A DNA stretch of 38,882 nt from Clostridia bacterium (GCA_017648085.1 JAGCJI010000118.1:1-38882), one strand, 5' to 3'. Shown: positions 17,530-24,660, counted from the first letter of the stretch. Notes: generated by a model from the letters alone, not told the origin. Translations and numbers: made by a program.

Positions 17530-18822
17530 ATGGAAATCTTACTAAATCTATCAATTTCCCTTCTCGTGGGACTCATTCTCTCACGCGTGGCGAAGCTTTT
17601 AAAGCTTCCCGCAGTTACCGCATATCTCGTTGCAGGAATTCTGGTCAGTCCGTATTTGCTCGGTGCTTTCGGAATCGAGGGCCTTGGCTTCGTCAGCCTT
17701 GAAAACGTAAAGCAGTATTCTCTGTTATCCGACGTCGCGCTCGGCTTTATCGCCTTTTCGATCGGAAACGAATTCAGACTTGCACAGCTTAAGGAAATAG
17801 GAAAGCAGGCAACCGTTATTGGAATATTGCAGGCACTTATCACCACCGTCGCGGTGGATGCCGCTCTTATCGGTCTGCACTTCATCCTCGGCGATAAATT
17901 CCCTCTCTCCGCCGCCATAGTTCTCGGCGCAGTAGCAACCGCAACCGCCCCCGCCGCAACGCTGCTGGTAGTACGTCAGTATTTGGCAAAGGGTCCGCTT
18001 TCTGACATATTGCTCCCTGTCGTTGCGCTTGACGACGCGGTGGGACTCGTCGTGTTTGCGGCTTCGTTCGGAGTTGCGCGCGCAATTGAGAAGGGAGACG
18101 TTGAAATATGGAAGATAATTTTAGAGCCTATAATTGAAGTGGTATTCTCTATCATTCTCGGCTTTATTATGGGACTTCTCTTCACCCTATGTGAGAGATT
18201 TTTCCACTCCCGTTCAAAGCGACTTGCCGTGTCTGTCACCTTCGTGCTTCTCACCGTCGCACTCTCGAAGGTGGAGTTTGAAGCATTCGGGCTTCATTTT
18301 GCCTTCTCCTCCCTGCTCGTATGTATGATGCTGGGCTCGGTATTTTGCAATGCCTGCGACTTCTCCGAGGAGCTTATGGACAGAGTTGACAGATGGACCG
18401 CCCCGCTTTTCATTCTCTTCTTCGTATTGAGCGGAGCAGAGCTTGAGCTTTCCGTGTTCACCGACCTTGCCATAGTCCTTATAGGCGTGGTGTATATCCT
18501 CTTCCGTTCGCTCGGAAAATACAGCGGCGCGTACATTTCCGCCCGTGCTATGAAATGCGACAGCAATATAACGCGCTATCTCGGCATAACGCTTCTTCCG
18601 CAAGCGGGAGTGGCGCTGGGTATGGCAATCAAGGCGGCAGAGCTTGGCACTTCGGGACACATAGTGGCAAACATAACGCTGTTTGCCGTGCTGATTTACG
18701 AGCTTATCGGTCCTATGCTGACGAAAATCGCACTTACGAAATCGGGCGACATAGTGCCCGATGGCAAAACGAGCGCGCGCGGCACGATAGGCGACGAAAA
18801 GGGTGCTGCCAATCAAAAATAA
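17530..18822 (+). CDS. CPA2-family cation/proton antiporter (NapA/KefB-like membrane domain)
   Basis: The 430-residue integral membrane protein has about 12 hydrophobic segments and the Na+/H+ exchanger fold. The paired acidic motif ALDDAVGLVV (D168, D169) is the ion-binding DD pair of electrogenic CPA2 transporters, and ATATAPAATLLVVRQY (about 137-151) is the unwound-helix motif. The family exchanges Na+ or K+ for protons across the cytoplasmic membrane. The C-terminal tail after residue about 400 is short and polar, with no RCK/TrkA-N domain, so it resembles NapA more than KefB. The start has AGAGGA 6-7 nt upstream. The leader carries an attenuator-like hairpin, and the gene ends at a terminator (18865-18905). 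Confidence 0.88.
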   Translation: MEILLNLSISLLVGLILSRVAKLLKLPAVTAYLVAGILVSPYLLGAFGIEGLGFVSLENVKQYSLLSDVALGFIAFSIGNEFRLAQLKEIGKQATVIGILQALITTVAVDAALIGLHFILGDKFPLSAAIVLGAVATATAPAATLLVVRQYLAKGPLSDILLPVVALDDAVGLVVFAASFGVARAIEKGDVEIWKIILEPIIEVVFSIILGFIMGLLFTLCERFFHSRSKRLAVSVTFVLLTVALSKVEFEAFGLHFAFSSLLVCMMLGSVFCNACDFSEELMDRVDRWTAPLFILFFVLSGAELELSVFTDLAIVLIGVVYILFRSLGKYSGAYISARAMKCDSNITRYLGITLLPQAGVALGMAIKAAELGTSGHIVANITLFAVLIYELIGPMLTKIALTKSGDIVPDGKTSARGTIGDEKGAANQK

Positions 18823-18840
18823 CCGAAACGGGCTGCCTCG

Positions 18841-18865
18841 TTTAGGGATAACCGAATAAAAAATA
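18841..18865 (+). repeat. 25-nt repeat copy 1, directly before a terminator stem
   Basis: TTTAGGGATAACCGAATAAA and five further bases match 30134-30158 at 23 of 25 positions. Both copies abut the 5' arm of a transcription terminator at the end of a plus-strand gene. Confidence 0.6.
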
Positions 18866-18905
18866 GTGGAGACGCTTAAAAGATGTCTCCACTTTCATTT
18901 TTCTA
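18865..18905 (+). terminator. Terminator of the antiporter gene
   Basis: AGTGGAGAC (18865-18873) pairs perfectly with GTCTCCACT (18885-18893), followed by TTCATTTTTC. Confidence 0.85.
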
Positions 18906-18970
18906 TTTAATTGATCTTATTCGGCTCTTAATGTGACACCTTTTTTTAGCAAAAAGCCTCAAAGTTTATT

Positions 18971-18999
18971 TTTAGTTTACTTTTGCATGTTAATATAAT
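18971..18999 (+). promoter_or_regulatory. Weak promoter of the acyltransferase-like gene
   Basis: TATAAT at 18994-18999 is clear; the best -35 at 17-bp spacing is TTTAGT (18971-18976). It lies within a string, TTTAGTTTACTTTTGC, also found with one mismatch at 3269-3284. Confidence 0.45.
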
Positions 19000-19064
19000 G
19001 GTATCAAAACGGTCTTTTTAGGCCAAAGTAGCGCTCCCTGTCTTTATTATTTATCTGGAGGTTT

Positions 19065-19814
19065 ATGATGTCAAAGGACGGATACAAGGATATTCGAAAG
19101 CCTTGGTTTAGAGCAATAAAAAAGATAATGCGCCTGTTCGTTAAACCCACCGAATTTATCTATCTTGATAAAAAAATAGATACGCCCACAATAGTGCTGT
19201 CAAACCACGTCGGAACGTCCGCACCGCTTGCCTGGGAGCTTTACGGCAATCTGCCCTTCAGATTCTGGGGCGCGAGCGAAATGAATTCCGGCCTTGTCGC
19301 GATGTATAAGTACCAGTCGCGCGTTTTCTATCACGAGAAAAAGCATTGGAATCTACACCTTGCGCGCCTGTTTTGCCTTATAGCATCCCCCCTCACCAAT
19401 ATGTTTTACAAAGGCATCAACCTTATTTCCACCTATCGAGATATAAGATTTAAGAAAACCGTGTCCGACAGCATTACCACGCTCGAGGCAGGACAGAGCA
19501 TCATAATTTTCCCCGAGGTGTCCGACAAGGGCTATCTTGACGTGCTTGAGGGATTTCACGAGGGATTTACGGTGCTTGGCAGCATACTGCTCAAAAAGGG
19601 TATGGATATGCCGATTACCGTAGCCTATTACAGAAAGAAAGAGAAAAAATACGTCGTTGATAAGCCTATAATGCTCTCCGAGCTTTTCGGCGAGGGCGTC
19701 AGCCGTGCAGAAATGGCGCAAAGGCTCTGTGACCGTTGCAACGAGCTCGGTCAGATGGACCTCTCCACCCTCGACAGAGAGAACGAAGAAAAAGAGCCCG
19801 CATTAATCCGATGA
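19065..19814 (+). CDS. Lysophospholipid acyltransferase-like protein with altered catalytic motif
   Basis: The 249-residue protein resembles the LPLAT/PlsC superfamily, whose members acylate lysophosphatidate or related lipids at the inner membrane face. The first motif, usually NHxxxxD, reads SNHVGTSAP (H48, with Ala at the aspartate position 53). The FPEGTR motif reads FPEVSDKG (about 149-156). Apart from a weakly hydrophobic stretch at about 101-122 there are no membrane segments. The Asp loss weakens the His-Asp relay, so it may be inactive or act on an unusual substrate. GGAGG is 3 nt before the first ATG and 6 nt before the second (19068), so the second may be used. It stands alone between a weak promoter and a strong terminator. 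Confidence 0.65.
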   Translation: MMSKDGYKDIRKPWFRAIKKIMRLFVKPTEFIYLDKKIDTPTIVLSNHVGTSAPLAWELYGNLPFRFWGASEMNSGLVAMYKYQSRVFYHEKKHWNLHLARLFCLIASPLTNMFYKGINLISTYRDIRFKKTVSDSITTLEAGQSIIIFPEVSDKGYLDVLEGFHEGFTVLGSILLKKGMDMPITVAYYRKKEKKYVVDKPIMLSELFGEGVSRAEMAQRLCDRCNELGQMDLSTLDRENEEKEPALIR

Positions 19815-19818
19815 ATAT

Positions 19819-19860
19819 AAAAGGGGACGCTTTGTAACTAAGCGTTCCCTTTTGGTTGTT
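19819..19860 (+). terminator. Terminator of the acyltransferase-like gene
   Basis: AAAAGGGGACGCTT (19819-19832) pairs with AAGCGTTCCCTTTT (19840-19853), ending in a T run. Confidence 0.85.
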
Positions 19861-19941
19861 TAATGCTATTTACCTACACAAATAGCGGTTTTAGCTTACA
19901 CGGGTGTATGCTTCGCTCCTCGTGAAGCTATTTTAACGATT

Positions 19942-19972
19942 AAAAGCAACAGCTTGTGATGGGTGCTTTTTT
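19942..19972 (-). terminator. Terminator of the lipoprotein gene, probably bidirectional
   Basis: AAAAGCA (19942-19948) pairs with TGCTTTT (19964-19970). T runs lie on both strands; it abuts the stop of the minus-strand lipoprotein gene. Confidence 0.65.
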
Positions 19973-20574
19973 CAACTGAACATAGCCTCGATCTCCGCCG
20001 TGGTGTGTCCGCCGGCAGTGGTCACGATTATAATAGTCATATAGCCGTCCGCCTTGCGCAGATAGAACACCTGAGTCATACTGTATCCATACATCTTCGT
20101 GAGGCAGGTGCACTTTGTATATTCATTCTCTCCGAGCTTGACCTTCTCGTCTCCGTCGCTCGTGAATGTCACCGTTACCCCCTCCACCTCGGAAAGCTGA
20201 CGCTTCATTATTGAAATGTATTTATTCATAGAAATATCAGCGGATAGCGTTCTGCGAAGATTCTCGTAGCTGACGCTTATGTTTGTGCCCGTAGCATCGT
20301 GTGCGACCATCATATCGTATATGTTGGGATTATTCTTGATCGCTTCTTCATATTTGTCGCCCAGATTTTCTACCGCAATGTCCATTGCGGCGGCAATCTC
20401 CTCATCGCTGTAATATCTCCACGTCGACGGCTTGGTGAAAGTAAACGCAGCGTATTCGTTCGTGTACACGTTTCCTTTTATGACTCCTCTCGTCGGCACT
20501 TCACCGTATCCGAAGCATCCAACGAGTGCTACGAGAGTAGCGAGCAAAACAATCAATGCTAAAAGTTTTTTCAT
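19972..20574 (-). CDS. Predicted lipoprotein of unknown function
   Basis: The 200-residue product begins with a lipoprotein signal, MKKLLALIVLLATLVALVGC, in which C20 would be lipidated, so it should sit on the outer face of the cell membrane. The mature part reads like a small mixed alpha/beta domain (AAFTFTKPSTWRYYSDEEI, then VSYENLRRT and VFYLRKADGYMTIIIVTT). It is reminiscent of the PsbP/DUF1795-like photosystem-type folds common in clostridial lipoproteins, but I cannot assign a family with certainty. It has a consensus promoter and its own terminator and forms a single-gene unit divergent from tRNA-Cys. Confidence 0.8.
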   Translation of the reverse strand: MKKLLALIVLLATLVALVGCFGYGEVPTRGVIKGNVYTNEYAAFTFTKPSTWRYYSDEEIAAAMDIAVENLGDKYEEAIKNNPNIYDMMVAHDATGTNISVSYENLRRTLSADISMNKYISIMKRQLSEVEGVTVTFTSDGDEKVKLGENEYTKCTCLTKMYGYSMTQVFYLRKADGYMTIIIVTTAGGHTTAEIEAMFS

Positions 20575-20619
20575 CGTCCTATCTCCAAAATGCTGTTAAA
20601 GTCTCGCGACCTTTATTAA

Positions 20620-20648
20620 ATTATATATCTAAAAATGGGCGTTGTCAA
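20620..20648 (-). promoter_or_regulatory. Consensus promoter of the lipoprotein gene
   Basis: On the minus strand TTGACA (20648-20643), 17 bp and TATAAT (20625-20620). Confidence 0.8.
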
Positions 20649-20720
20649 CAGTCACATCCGCCCAAACGAACGCATATTATTAAGGTAGATAAAACTTTTT
20701 CTCTTTTCCGTCAAAAGCTC

Positions 20721-20749
20721 TTGACAAATCCAAAATGCTCTGTTATAAT
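20721..20749 (+). promoter_or_regulatory. Consensus promoter of tRNA-Cys
   Basis: TTGACA, 17 bp, TATAAT with a TGT extension, 19 bp before the tRNA. A perfect consensus, as expected for a stable RNA gene. Confidence 0.85.
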
Positions 20750-20768
20750 ATTATAGCATTCAAAAGAC

Positions 20769-20843
20769 GGCGCCATAGCCAAGTGGTAAGGCACGGGTCT
20801 GCAAAACCCTTATCCCCCAGTTCAAATCTGGGTGGCGCCTCCA
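20769..20843 (+). tRNA. tRNA-Cys (anticodon GCA)
   Basis: The 75-nt sequence folds as a cloverleaf. GGCGCCA (20769-20775) pairs with TGGCGCC (20833-20839), the discriminator is T, and CCA (20841-20843) is encoded. The D arm is GCC/GGC, the anticodon loop CTGCAAA shows GCA, and the T arm CCCAG/CTGGG holds TTCAAAT. A consensus promoter precedes it and a terminator follows at once. Confidence 0.95.
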
Positions 20844-20849
20844 AAACAA

Positions 20850-20884
20850 AAATCCCAGCCCTCGCGGTTGGGATTTTTTGTTTT
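20850..20884 (+). terminator. Terminator of tRNA-Cys, first copy of a 33-nt repeat
   Basis: AAATCCCA pairs with TGGGATTTT around GCCCTCGCGGT, followed by T-rich sequence. The 33 nt from 20852 to 20884 recur exactly at 21035-21067. Confidence 0.85.
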
Positions 20885-21263
20885 GTATACGTCACTCACG
20901 CTTTGTGCCGGGTTTCCGCAGCGCGCCGCGCAAGGAAACCAGTTCACATTCTCGCCGAAGAGCGCGTCAAGCTCGCTTGTAAGCGGCAAGGCGAAAGAAT
21001 CTTCGCCAACAGCGAATACCTGGGTGGCAACGTTATCCCAGCCCTCGCGGTTGGGATTTTTTGTTTTTGCGACACCACTTGATTTGAGCTGTCGCGCCAA
21101 AGGGCGCGTAGTTCAAATTTGCAACCAAGAAAAAACGGTTGAGTATCGTTTTTTCGCAGGTTGACAACCCAGACGGGCGGACAGCACCGCCCGTCGACAA
21201 GCAAGGAGTCGGCAGAGCCGAGTGCACCGTGGCGATAGGCGACGACTATGCGACGGTTGCGGA
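20885..21263. repeat. Patchwork of duplicated tRNA 3' flank and palindromic sequence
   Basis: This stretch holds no convincing gene. At 21035-21067 it repeats the tRNA terminator exactly, preceded by CTGGGTGGC, the same nine bases as the tRNA T-arm/acceptor end (20828-20836). Several GC-rich inverted repeats occur, for example GACGGGCGG...CCGCCCGTC near 21172-21195 and GCGCC/GGCGC near 21093-21107. Open frames across it on both strands lack ribosome sites. It looks like a dispersed intergenic repeat that grew by recombination at the tRNA. Confidence 0.6.
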
Positions 21264-21278
21264 GTGGCGCCTCCAAAA
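21264..21278 (+). repeat. 15-nt direct repeat of the tRNA-Cys 3' end
   Basis: GTGGCGCCTCCAAAA is identical to 20832-20846, the last 12 nt of tRNA-Cys plus three flanking bases. A direct repeat of a tRNA 3' end about 430 bp away is the usual footprint of an attachment site pair, or of a partial tRNA duplication. No integrase lies between. Confidence 0.6.
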
Positions 21279-21310
21279 AATTCCGTACACGCGAGTGTGC
21301 GGAATTTTTT
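21275..21310 (+). terminator. Terminator-like hairpin after the duplicated tRNA end
   Basis: AAAATTCCG and CGGAATTTTTT flank a GC-containing loop with an inner CAC/GTG pair. It is the third tRNA-end-plus-terminator module in 540 bp. Confidence 0.7.
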
Positions 21311-21405
21311 AATTTTTCACTCTTCGCTTTTCACTAATTCGGTGCGTACGGATTTTGGGAAAGTAATAAGTAATAGTGAATAGTGAAGAAGTTGATTCGT
21401 TGATG

Positions 21406-21434
21406 TTGAAAATCCTACCAAAGCATGCTATAAT
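21406..21434 (+). promoter_or_regulatory. Predicted promoter of the MFS efflux gene
   Basis: TTGAAA, 17 bp, TATAAT with TGC extension. The start point near 21441 leaves just enough leader for the AAAGG site and ATG at 21455, supporting that ATG as the natural start. Confidence 0.8.
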
Positions 21435-21493
21435 TAAATCAGAAAGGCGTTGATATGATGTGACGGAAGCTGTGGAACAAAGATTTTATCCTG

Positions 21494-22705
21494 TTGCTTC
21501 AGGGAAACGCGGTCAGCATGATCGGTGACGTGATGTACAGCATAGCTATCGGATATTGGGTATACGAAGCAACCGGTTCAAGCGCGCTAATGGGCATCAT
21601 GTCATCTATTTCGATGTTTGTCACCATGTTTTTATCTCCGTTCTGCGGAAGTATCGTTGATAAATGCAACCGAAAATGGCTGATCGTCGGCATTGATGTC
21701 CTTCAGGGCGTGATCATGTTCACGGTCGGCGTGTTGGCATATCTCGATGCATTAAACGTTCCAATCGTGCTCGCGGCGGCGTTTATTGCGGCATTCGGAG
21801 GCGTGTTCTATTCTCCGGCAATCAGCACCCTTATGATAGACATAATTCCACATAGCGATATGGTGCGCGGTCAATCCATATATTCCGGCACGTCTTCTAT
21901 AATCAACCTTGTCGGTTCTGCATTCAGCGGAGCTATGGTGGCATTCTTCGGCGTTCCGCTAATCGTAGTCATCAACGGCATTAGCAACTTGTATTCCGCA
22001 CTCACGGAGCTCTTCGTGCGCGTTCCCAAAACCGTCGGGGAAAAAGAGCCCGTCACGGTAAAAGGAGTGTTCACGGATTCGCTTGCTGCCGCAAAAAGCA
22101 TTTTATCGGATGGATGCCTGCGCATATTCGTGCCCTGCGCCCTGCTCATAAATCTGCTTGCGGCGGGCACACTTGCGCTCGTGCTTCCGTTTTGTATGGA
22201 AAAGGGCTTCTCCGTCGATATGTACGGCTATTTGATTTCCATTTATTCGGCCGCCTGTCTGCTCGCCGTTTTGATGCTTGGAATCATAAAACTGAATCCC
22301 AAAACGCAGTTTTGGTTTATGAGCATCGGATTTACTCTGTCTGTACCGTGTATGATTGCCGCGTGCTTTTTTAAAAGCTTCGTTTTGACGTGCGTATTCG
22401 TATTTGCATTCGCATTTTCAAACTGCGTGGGAAATACAATTTTTAACGCGGCTATGATGCTGGCCCTGCCCGAACAAAACAGAAGTGCCATACTTGGTGT
22501 TTTTCAATCGGCAAGCGTTGGCGGCTCGGCTCTTTCGGCTCTCGCTTACGGCTTTTTGGGGGAATTTTTCCCTTTATATGTTGTTTTTGCGATCGGAAGC
22601 GCGCTTTCTCTTCCCATTATGATATTTATGTGCTTCCACCCCAGAATCAAGCGCTTTATTCAAAGCTATAGTGAAACTGACGGCAACGCGCATCATCCCG
22701 ATTGA
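21494..22705 (+). CDS. MFS efflux transporter (macrolide-efflux-like), start interrupted by TGA
   Basis: The open frame encodes about 403 residues from a TTG at 21494: a 12-helix major facilitator with SPFCGSIVDKCNRKWLIVGID as the loop 2-3 motif. It resembles the MefA/enterobactin-exporter-like group that pumps drugs or small molecules out. The family usually starts about 12 residues earlier. In frame, promoter, AAAGG site and ATG ATG at 21455-21460 are followed by TGA (21461-21463) and then RKLWNKDFILL, the expected N-terminus. The only in-frame alternatives, CTG or TTG codons at 21491-21496, have no ribosome site. Either the gene is silenced by a nonsense mutation, a base is wrong, or translation restarts after the two-codon ORF. 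Terminators follow at 22722 and 22756. Confidence 0.75.
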   Translation: MLQGNAVSMIGDVMYSIAIGYWVYEATGSSALMGIMSSISMFVTMFLSPFCGSIVDKCNRKWLIVGIDVLQGVIMFTVGVLAYLDALNVPIVLAAAFIAAFGGVFYSPAISTLMIDIIPHSDMVRGQSIYSGTSSIINLVGSAFSGAMVAFFGVPLIVVINGISNLYSALTELFVRVPKTVGEKEPVTVKGVFTDSLAAAKSILSDGCLRIFVPCALLINLLAAGTLALVLPFCMEKGFSVDMYGYLISIYSAACLLAVLMLGIIKLNPKTQFWFMSIGFTLSVPCMIAACFFKSFVLTCVFVFAFAFSNCVGNTIFNAAMMLALPEQNRSAILGVFQSASVGGSALSALAYGFLGEFFPLYVVFAIGSALSLPIMIFMCFHPRIKRFIQSYSETDGNAHHPD

Positions 22706-22721
22706 ATTATATCAATAAAAA

Positions 22722-22750
22722 GAGAGCTTCTCCGCGGAAGCTCTCCTTTT
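22722..22750. terminator. Bidirectional terminator after the MFS efflux gene
   Basis: GAGAGCTTC (22722-22730) pairs with GAAGCTCTC (22737-22745). CTTTT follows on plus, CTTTTTATTG on minus, where it can end the small membrane protein gene. Confidence 0.8.
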
Positions 22751-22755
22751 GATCT

Positions 22756-22790
22756 CCGCCGCCCGCGTGTGCGGGGGCGGTTTTATTTTT
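22756..22790 (+). terminator. Second terminator hairpin, plus strand
   Basis: CCGCCGCCCGC pairs with GCGGGGGCGG apart from one bulged G, followed by TTTTATTTTT. Its T tract overlaps the end of the convergent small gene. Confidence 0.75.
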
Positions 22791-23031
22791 CTTCGCTGTT
22801 TTCTTTTCTTTTGAAAGATATGCTCTTGACGGTAATTTCGCTGAAAAGCGGAATTAACACCACCAGCGCGCACGCTCCCATCACCAAAAGCCGCTCGCCG
22901 TTAAAGGTATAAAACCCCAATGCGTCAAGCACGAGCAAGGCTACGAGCGCGATGGGGAGGACCGTCCAGCATATTATATGCGTGCAACCAATCCTTTTTC
23001 TTTTTTTGCGTTTTCTGCGTGTTTTTTTCAT
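22783..23031 (-). CDS. Small basic membrane protein, unknown function
   Basis: The 82-residue product has a strongly basic N-terminus (MKKTRRKRKKRKRIG), two hydrophobic segments (about 19-40 and 48-66), and a charged tail ending RKENSEEK. By the positive-inside rule both ends should be cytoplasmic. AAAGGA lies about 5-6 nt before the ATG. It is divergent from the XRE regulator gene with only 34 bp to that promoter's -35. Family not recognised. Confidence 0.6.
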   Translation of the reverse strand: MKKTRRKRKKRKRIGCTHIICWTVLPIALVALLVLDALGFYTFNGERLLVMGACALVVLIPLFSEITVKSISFKRKENSEEK

Positions 23032-23065
23032 TTTTTCCTTTTACCTTTTTTCTCGTATTTTTTTA

Positions 23066-23094
23066 TTGACAAGGGCAAAATTCTTTGCTATACT
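23066..23094 (+). promoter_or_regulatory. Predicted promoter of the XRE regulator gene
   Basis: TTGACA, 17 bp, TATACT with TGC extension, about 105 nt upstream of the start codon. Confidence 0.75.
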
Positions 23095-23148
23095 TCATTT
23101 ACAATCTACTTTGTCTGAATTTTACATTATTTTTATCGGTTTGACAAT

Positions 23149-23208
23149 TGATAAAATTTTATAAAACACGGTAAAATTCGGGGAGAAAGGTGGTAAAATT
23201 TGATAAAA
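23149..23208 (+). promoter_or_regulatory. AT-rich repeats in the leader of the XRE gene, possible operator
   Basis: The leader repeats GATAAAATTTTATAAAA-like and GGTAAAATT units (GGTAAAATT at 23170-23178 and 23192-23200), with GATAAAA again inside the start of the gene. Such spaced repeats downstream of the promoter could serve autoregulation. The function is inferred. Confidence 0.35.
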
Positions 23209-23628
23209 GAGTACTTAAAGTCTTTAAAGCAGAGTGCAAATCTCTCCTGGCAGGATATCTCAAGGGCAAGCGGACTGCCCGAAGCCACTATACGCAAAAT
23301 TTTTTCGGGGGAAACCGCAGACCCACGTTTTGAAACCGTCGTGCGCTTGGTAAGCGCAATGGGCGGCTCGCTTGGCAAGATAAACGACATTGATAAAAAG
23401 GAAAATATCGATAAGGGCGAAGATTCGCACATCAATTCCTTGATAGCTGTCAAGGAGGTTTATGAGGAACGCATTAAGGATGTGCGAGAAGCTAACGCAG
23501 AGCAAGTCGCATCTTTAAAGAGAGATAAAAAAATCCTCATAATAGCAACCGTGACTTTAAGCGCAATTCTCCTTGCCGTCCTGCTCCTTGATCTTTTGTT
23601 GGGCAACCACGGTTGGATAACCTACTGA
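23200..23628 (+). CDS. Membrane-anchored XRE-type helix-turn-helix regulator
   Basis: The 142-residue protein starts at TTG 23200 behind AAAGGTGG. Residues about 3-60 form an XRE/Cro-type HTH (LSWQDISRASGLPEATIRKI, then FSGETADPRFETVVRL). A charged coiled-coil-like linker follows (about 70-105), then one membrane helix, ILIIATVTLSAILLAVLLLD (about 110-130), and a short outer tail. This puts a DNA-binding domain on the inner face of the membrane, as in some sensor-like regulators. It heads a run of small genes (the frameshifted ORF and the YcxB-like gene). AT-rich repeats in its leader may be its own binding sites. Confidence 0.8.
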   Translation: MIKEYLKSLKQSANLSWQDISRASGLPEATIRKIFSGETADPRFETVVRLVSAMGGSLGKINDIDKKENIDKGEDSHINSLIAVKEVYEERIKDVREANAEQVASLKRDKKILIIATVTLSAILLAVLLLDLLLGNHGWITY

Positions 23629-23727
23629 TTTCGAGCCGGCGCAGGCGTTGCAATCGCCGAGCAATTAAAAGGCGGTTAAGGAAGTTCAAGGCTGAATGGG
23701 GACAATAATATAAAAATGGAGGTCTTT

Positions 23728-24016
23728 ATGCGAGAAGGAACAAGCGGCTTTTGGGTGACAAAAGCAGGCGGTCAAATAAGTATAGGATACGATGACCTAC
23801 GGCGTATCACAATTTGGCGGCGGAGATTTTGAAAAAAACTATTATTTAAATAAGGAAAACTCAAAGAAATTCGTTGCCGCATTGAAAAAGGAATACCGCG
23901 GCTCACTTGATAAAATGATAGAAGCCGCATTTGGTAGAACCTTCAACGACCCGGACTTCTATAAATTTTGTAAAAAGCACGGTGTAGAATATTCCTCGTC
24001 AACCCGGAGCGGCTGA
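23728..24016 (+). pseudogene. Small protein gene with probable frameshift
   Basis: GGAGG and ATG at 23728 open a frame reading MREGTSGFWVTKAGGQISIG, YDD, then a poor-looking tail ending at a TGA (23830-23832). In the +1 frame, ATG 23792 has no ribosome site but opens a sensible 74-residue sequence (TYGVSQFGGGDFEKNYYLNK and onward) ending at 24016. The +1 frame has a TAG at 23783-23785, so the shift must fall at about 23786-23830. Loss of one ATGAC from a tandem ATGACATGAC would produce exactly the sequence seen, but that ancestor is a guess. The protein family was not identified with certainty. Confidence 0.5.
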
Positions 24017-24057
24017 GGATAGATCCGTGTTAAATAAAACCACATTGAGGTACTAAA

Positions 24058-24594
24058 ATGCACTTTAAATTTAACGTTAATATAAACGACGAGCTTTATT
24101 ATCGGTACAATTATTTTATGGCATTTCGCTCGTATTACGGAAAGATACGGCAAAGGCGCAAAAGGATTGCGCTGGGCGCAGGCTGCGTTTTAGGCTTCGC
24201 ATTGTATACGCTGCTTGAGGGACTCTCCGGAATCGCGGCAGTCACCACCTTAATTGTGCTTATATTGAGCCAGCTTTTTATAAACTCAATCTCACGCGCA
24301 CAGCTGAATCAGGCGTTCAAAACCATGCAGCGTCAGGGTAAACTCAAGTATTCTGCCAACGCTGACGTTGAATTTCTTGAAAACAGCTTTGTAGAAACCA
24401 CCGAGGACTACAAAACGCAACAAAAATATAAGCTTATTGATCGCGTAAGTATGATTGCCGGCGAGGTAATTTACATTCATTTGAACAACGTCATATCACT
24501 GATCATTCCCATCACTGCGTTTGAATCAAACCACGAGTACGCACAGTTCGTTGATTTTATCAAATCAAAATGCGACAAGGTCGACGTATATTAA
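24058..24594 (+). CDS. YcxB-like membrane protein
   Basis: The 178-residue protein has a short N-terminal beta stretch (HFKFNVNINDELYYRYNYFM), two close hydrophobic segments (about 37-80), and a C-terminal domain with the pattern FLENSFVETTEDYKTQQKY, then VIYIHLNNVISLIIPITAF. This is the layout of the YcxB-like family in Bacillota, whose function is unknown. GAGGT precedes the ATG at good spacing. It follows the frameshifted gene by 41 nt and ends at a strong terminator. Confidence 0.8.
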   Translation: MHFKFNVNINDELYYRYNYFMAFRSYYGKIRQRRKRIALGAGCVLGFALYTLLEGLSGIAAVTTLIVLILSQLFINSISRAQLNQAFKTMQRQGKLKYSANADVEFLENSFVETTEDYKTQQKYKLIDRVSMIAGEVIYIHLNNVISLIIPITAFESNHEYAQFVDFIKSKCDKVDVY

Positions 24595-24617
24595 GTGCCG
24601 CAAAGAAATACGTATGA

Positions 24618-24658
24618 AAAGACACCGACAGAATTTAGTGCTACCGATGTCTTTTTTT
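24618..24658 (+). terminator. Terminator of the YcxB-like gene
   Basis: AAAGACA (24618-24624) pairs with TGTCTTT (24648-24654); one C-A mismatch then CG/CG extends the stem. Seven or more T follow. Confidence 0.8.
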
Positions 24659-24660
24659 AC

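Noticed and set aside
20832..21164. Open frames across the tRNA-Cys flank on both strands
   Set aside because: They begin inside the tRNA or in repeat copies, lack ribosome sites, and consist of translated terminator repeats.
21461..21463. Selenocysteine at the TGA of the MFS gene
   Set aside because: Position 3 of a transporter is not a plausible selenocysteine site and no SECIS-like hairpin follows directly.
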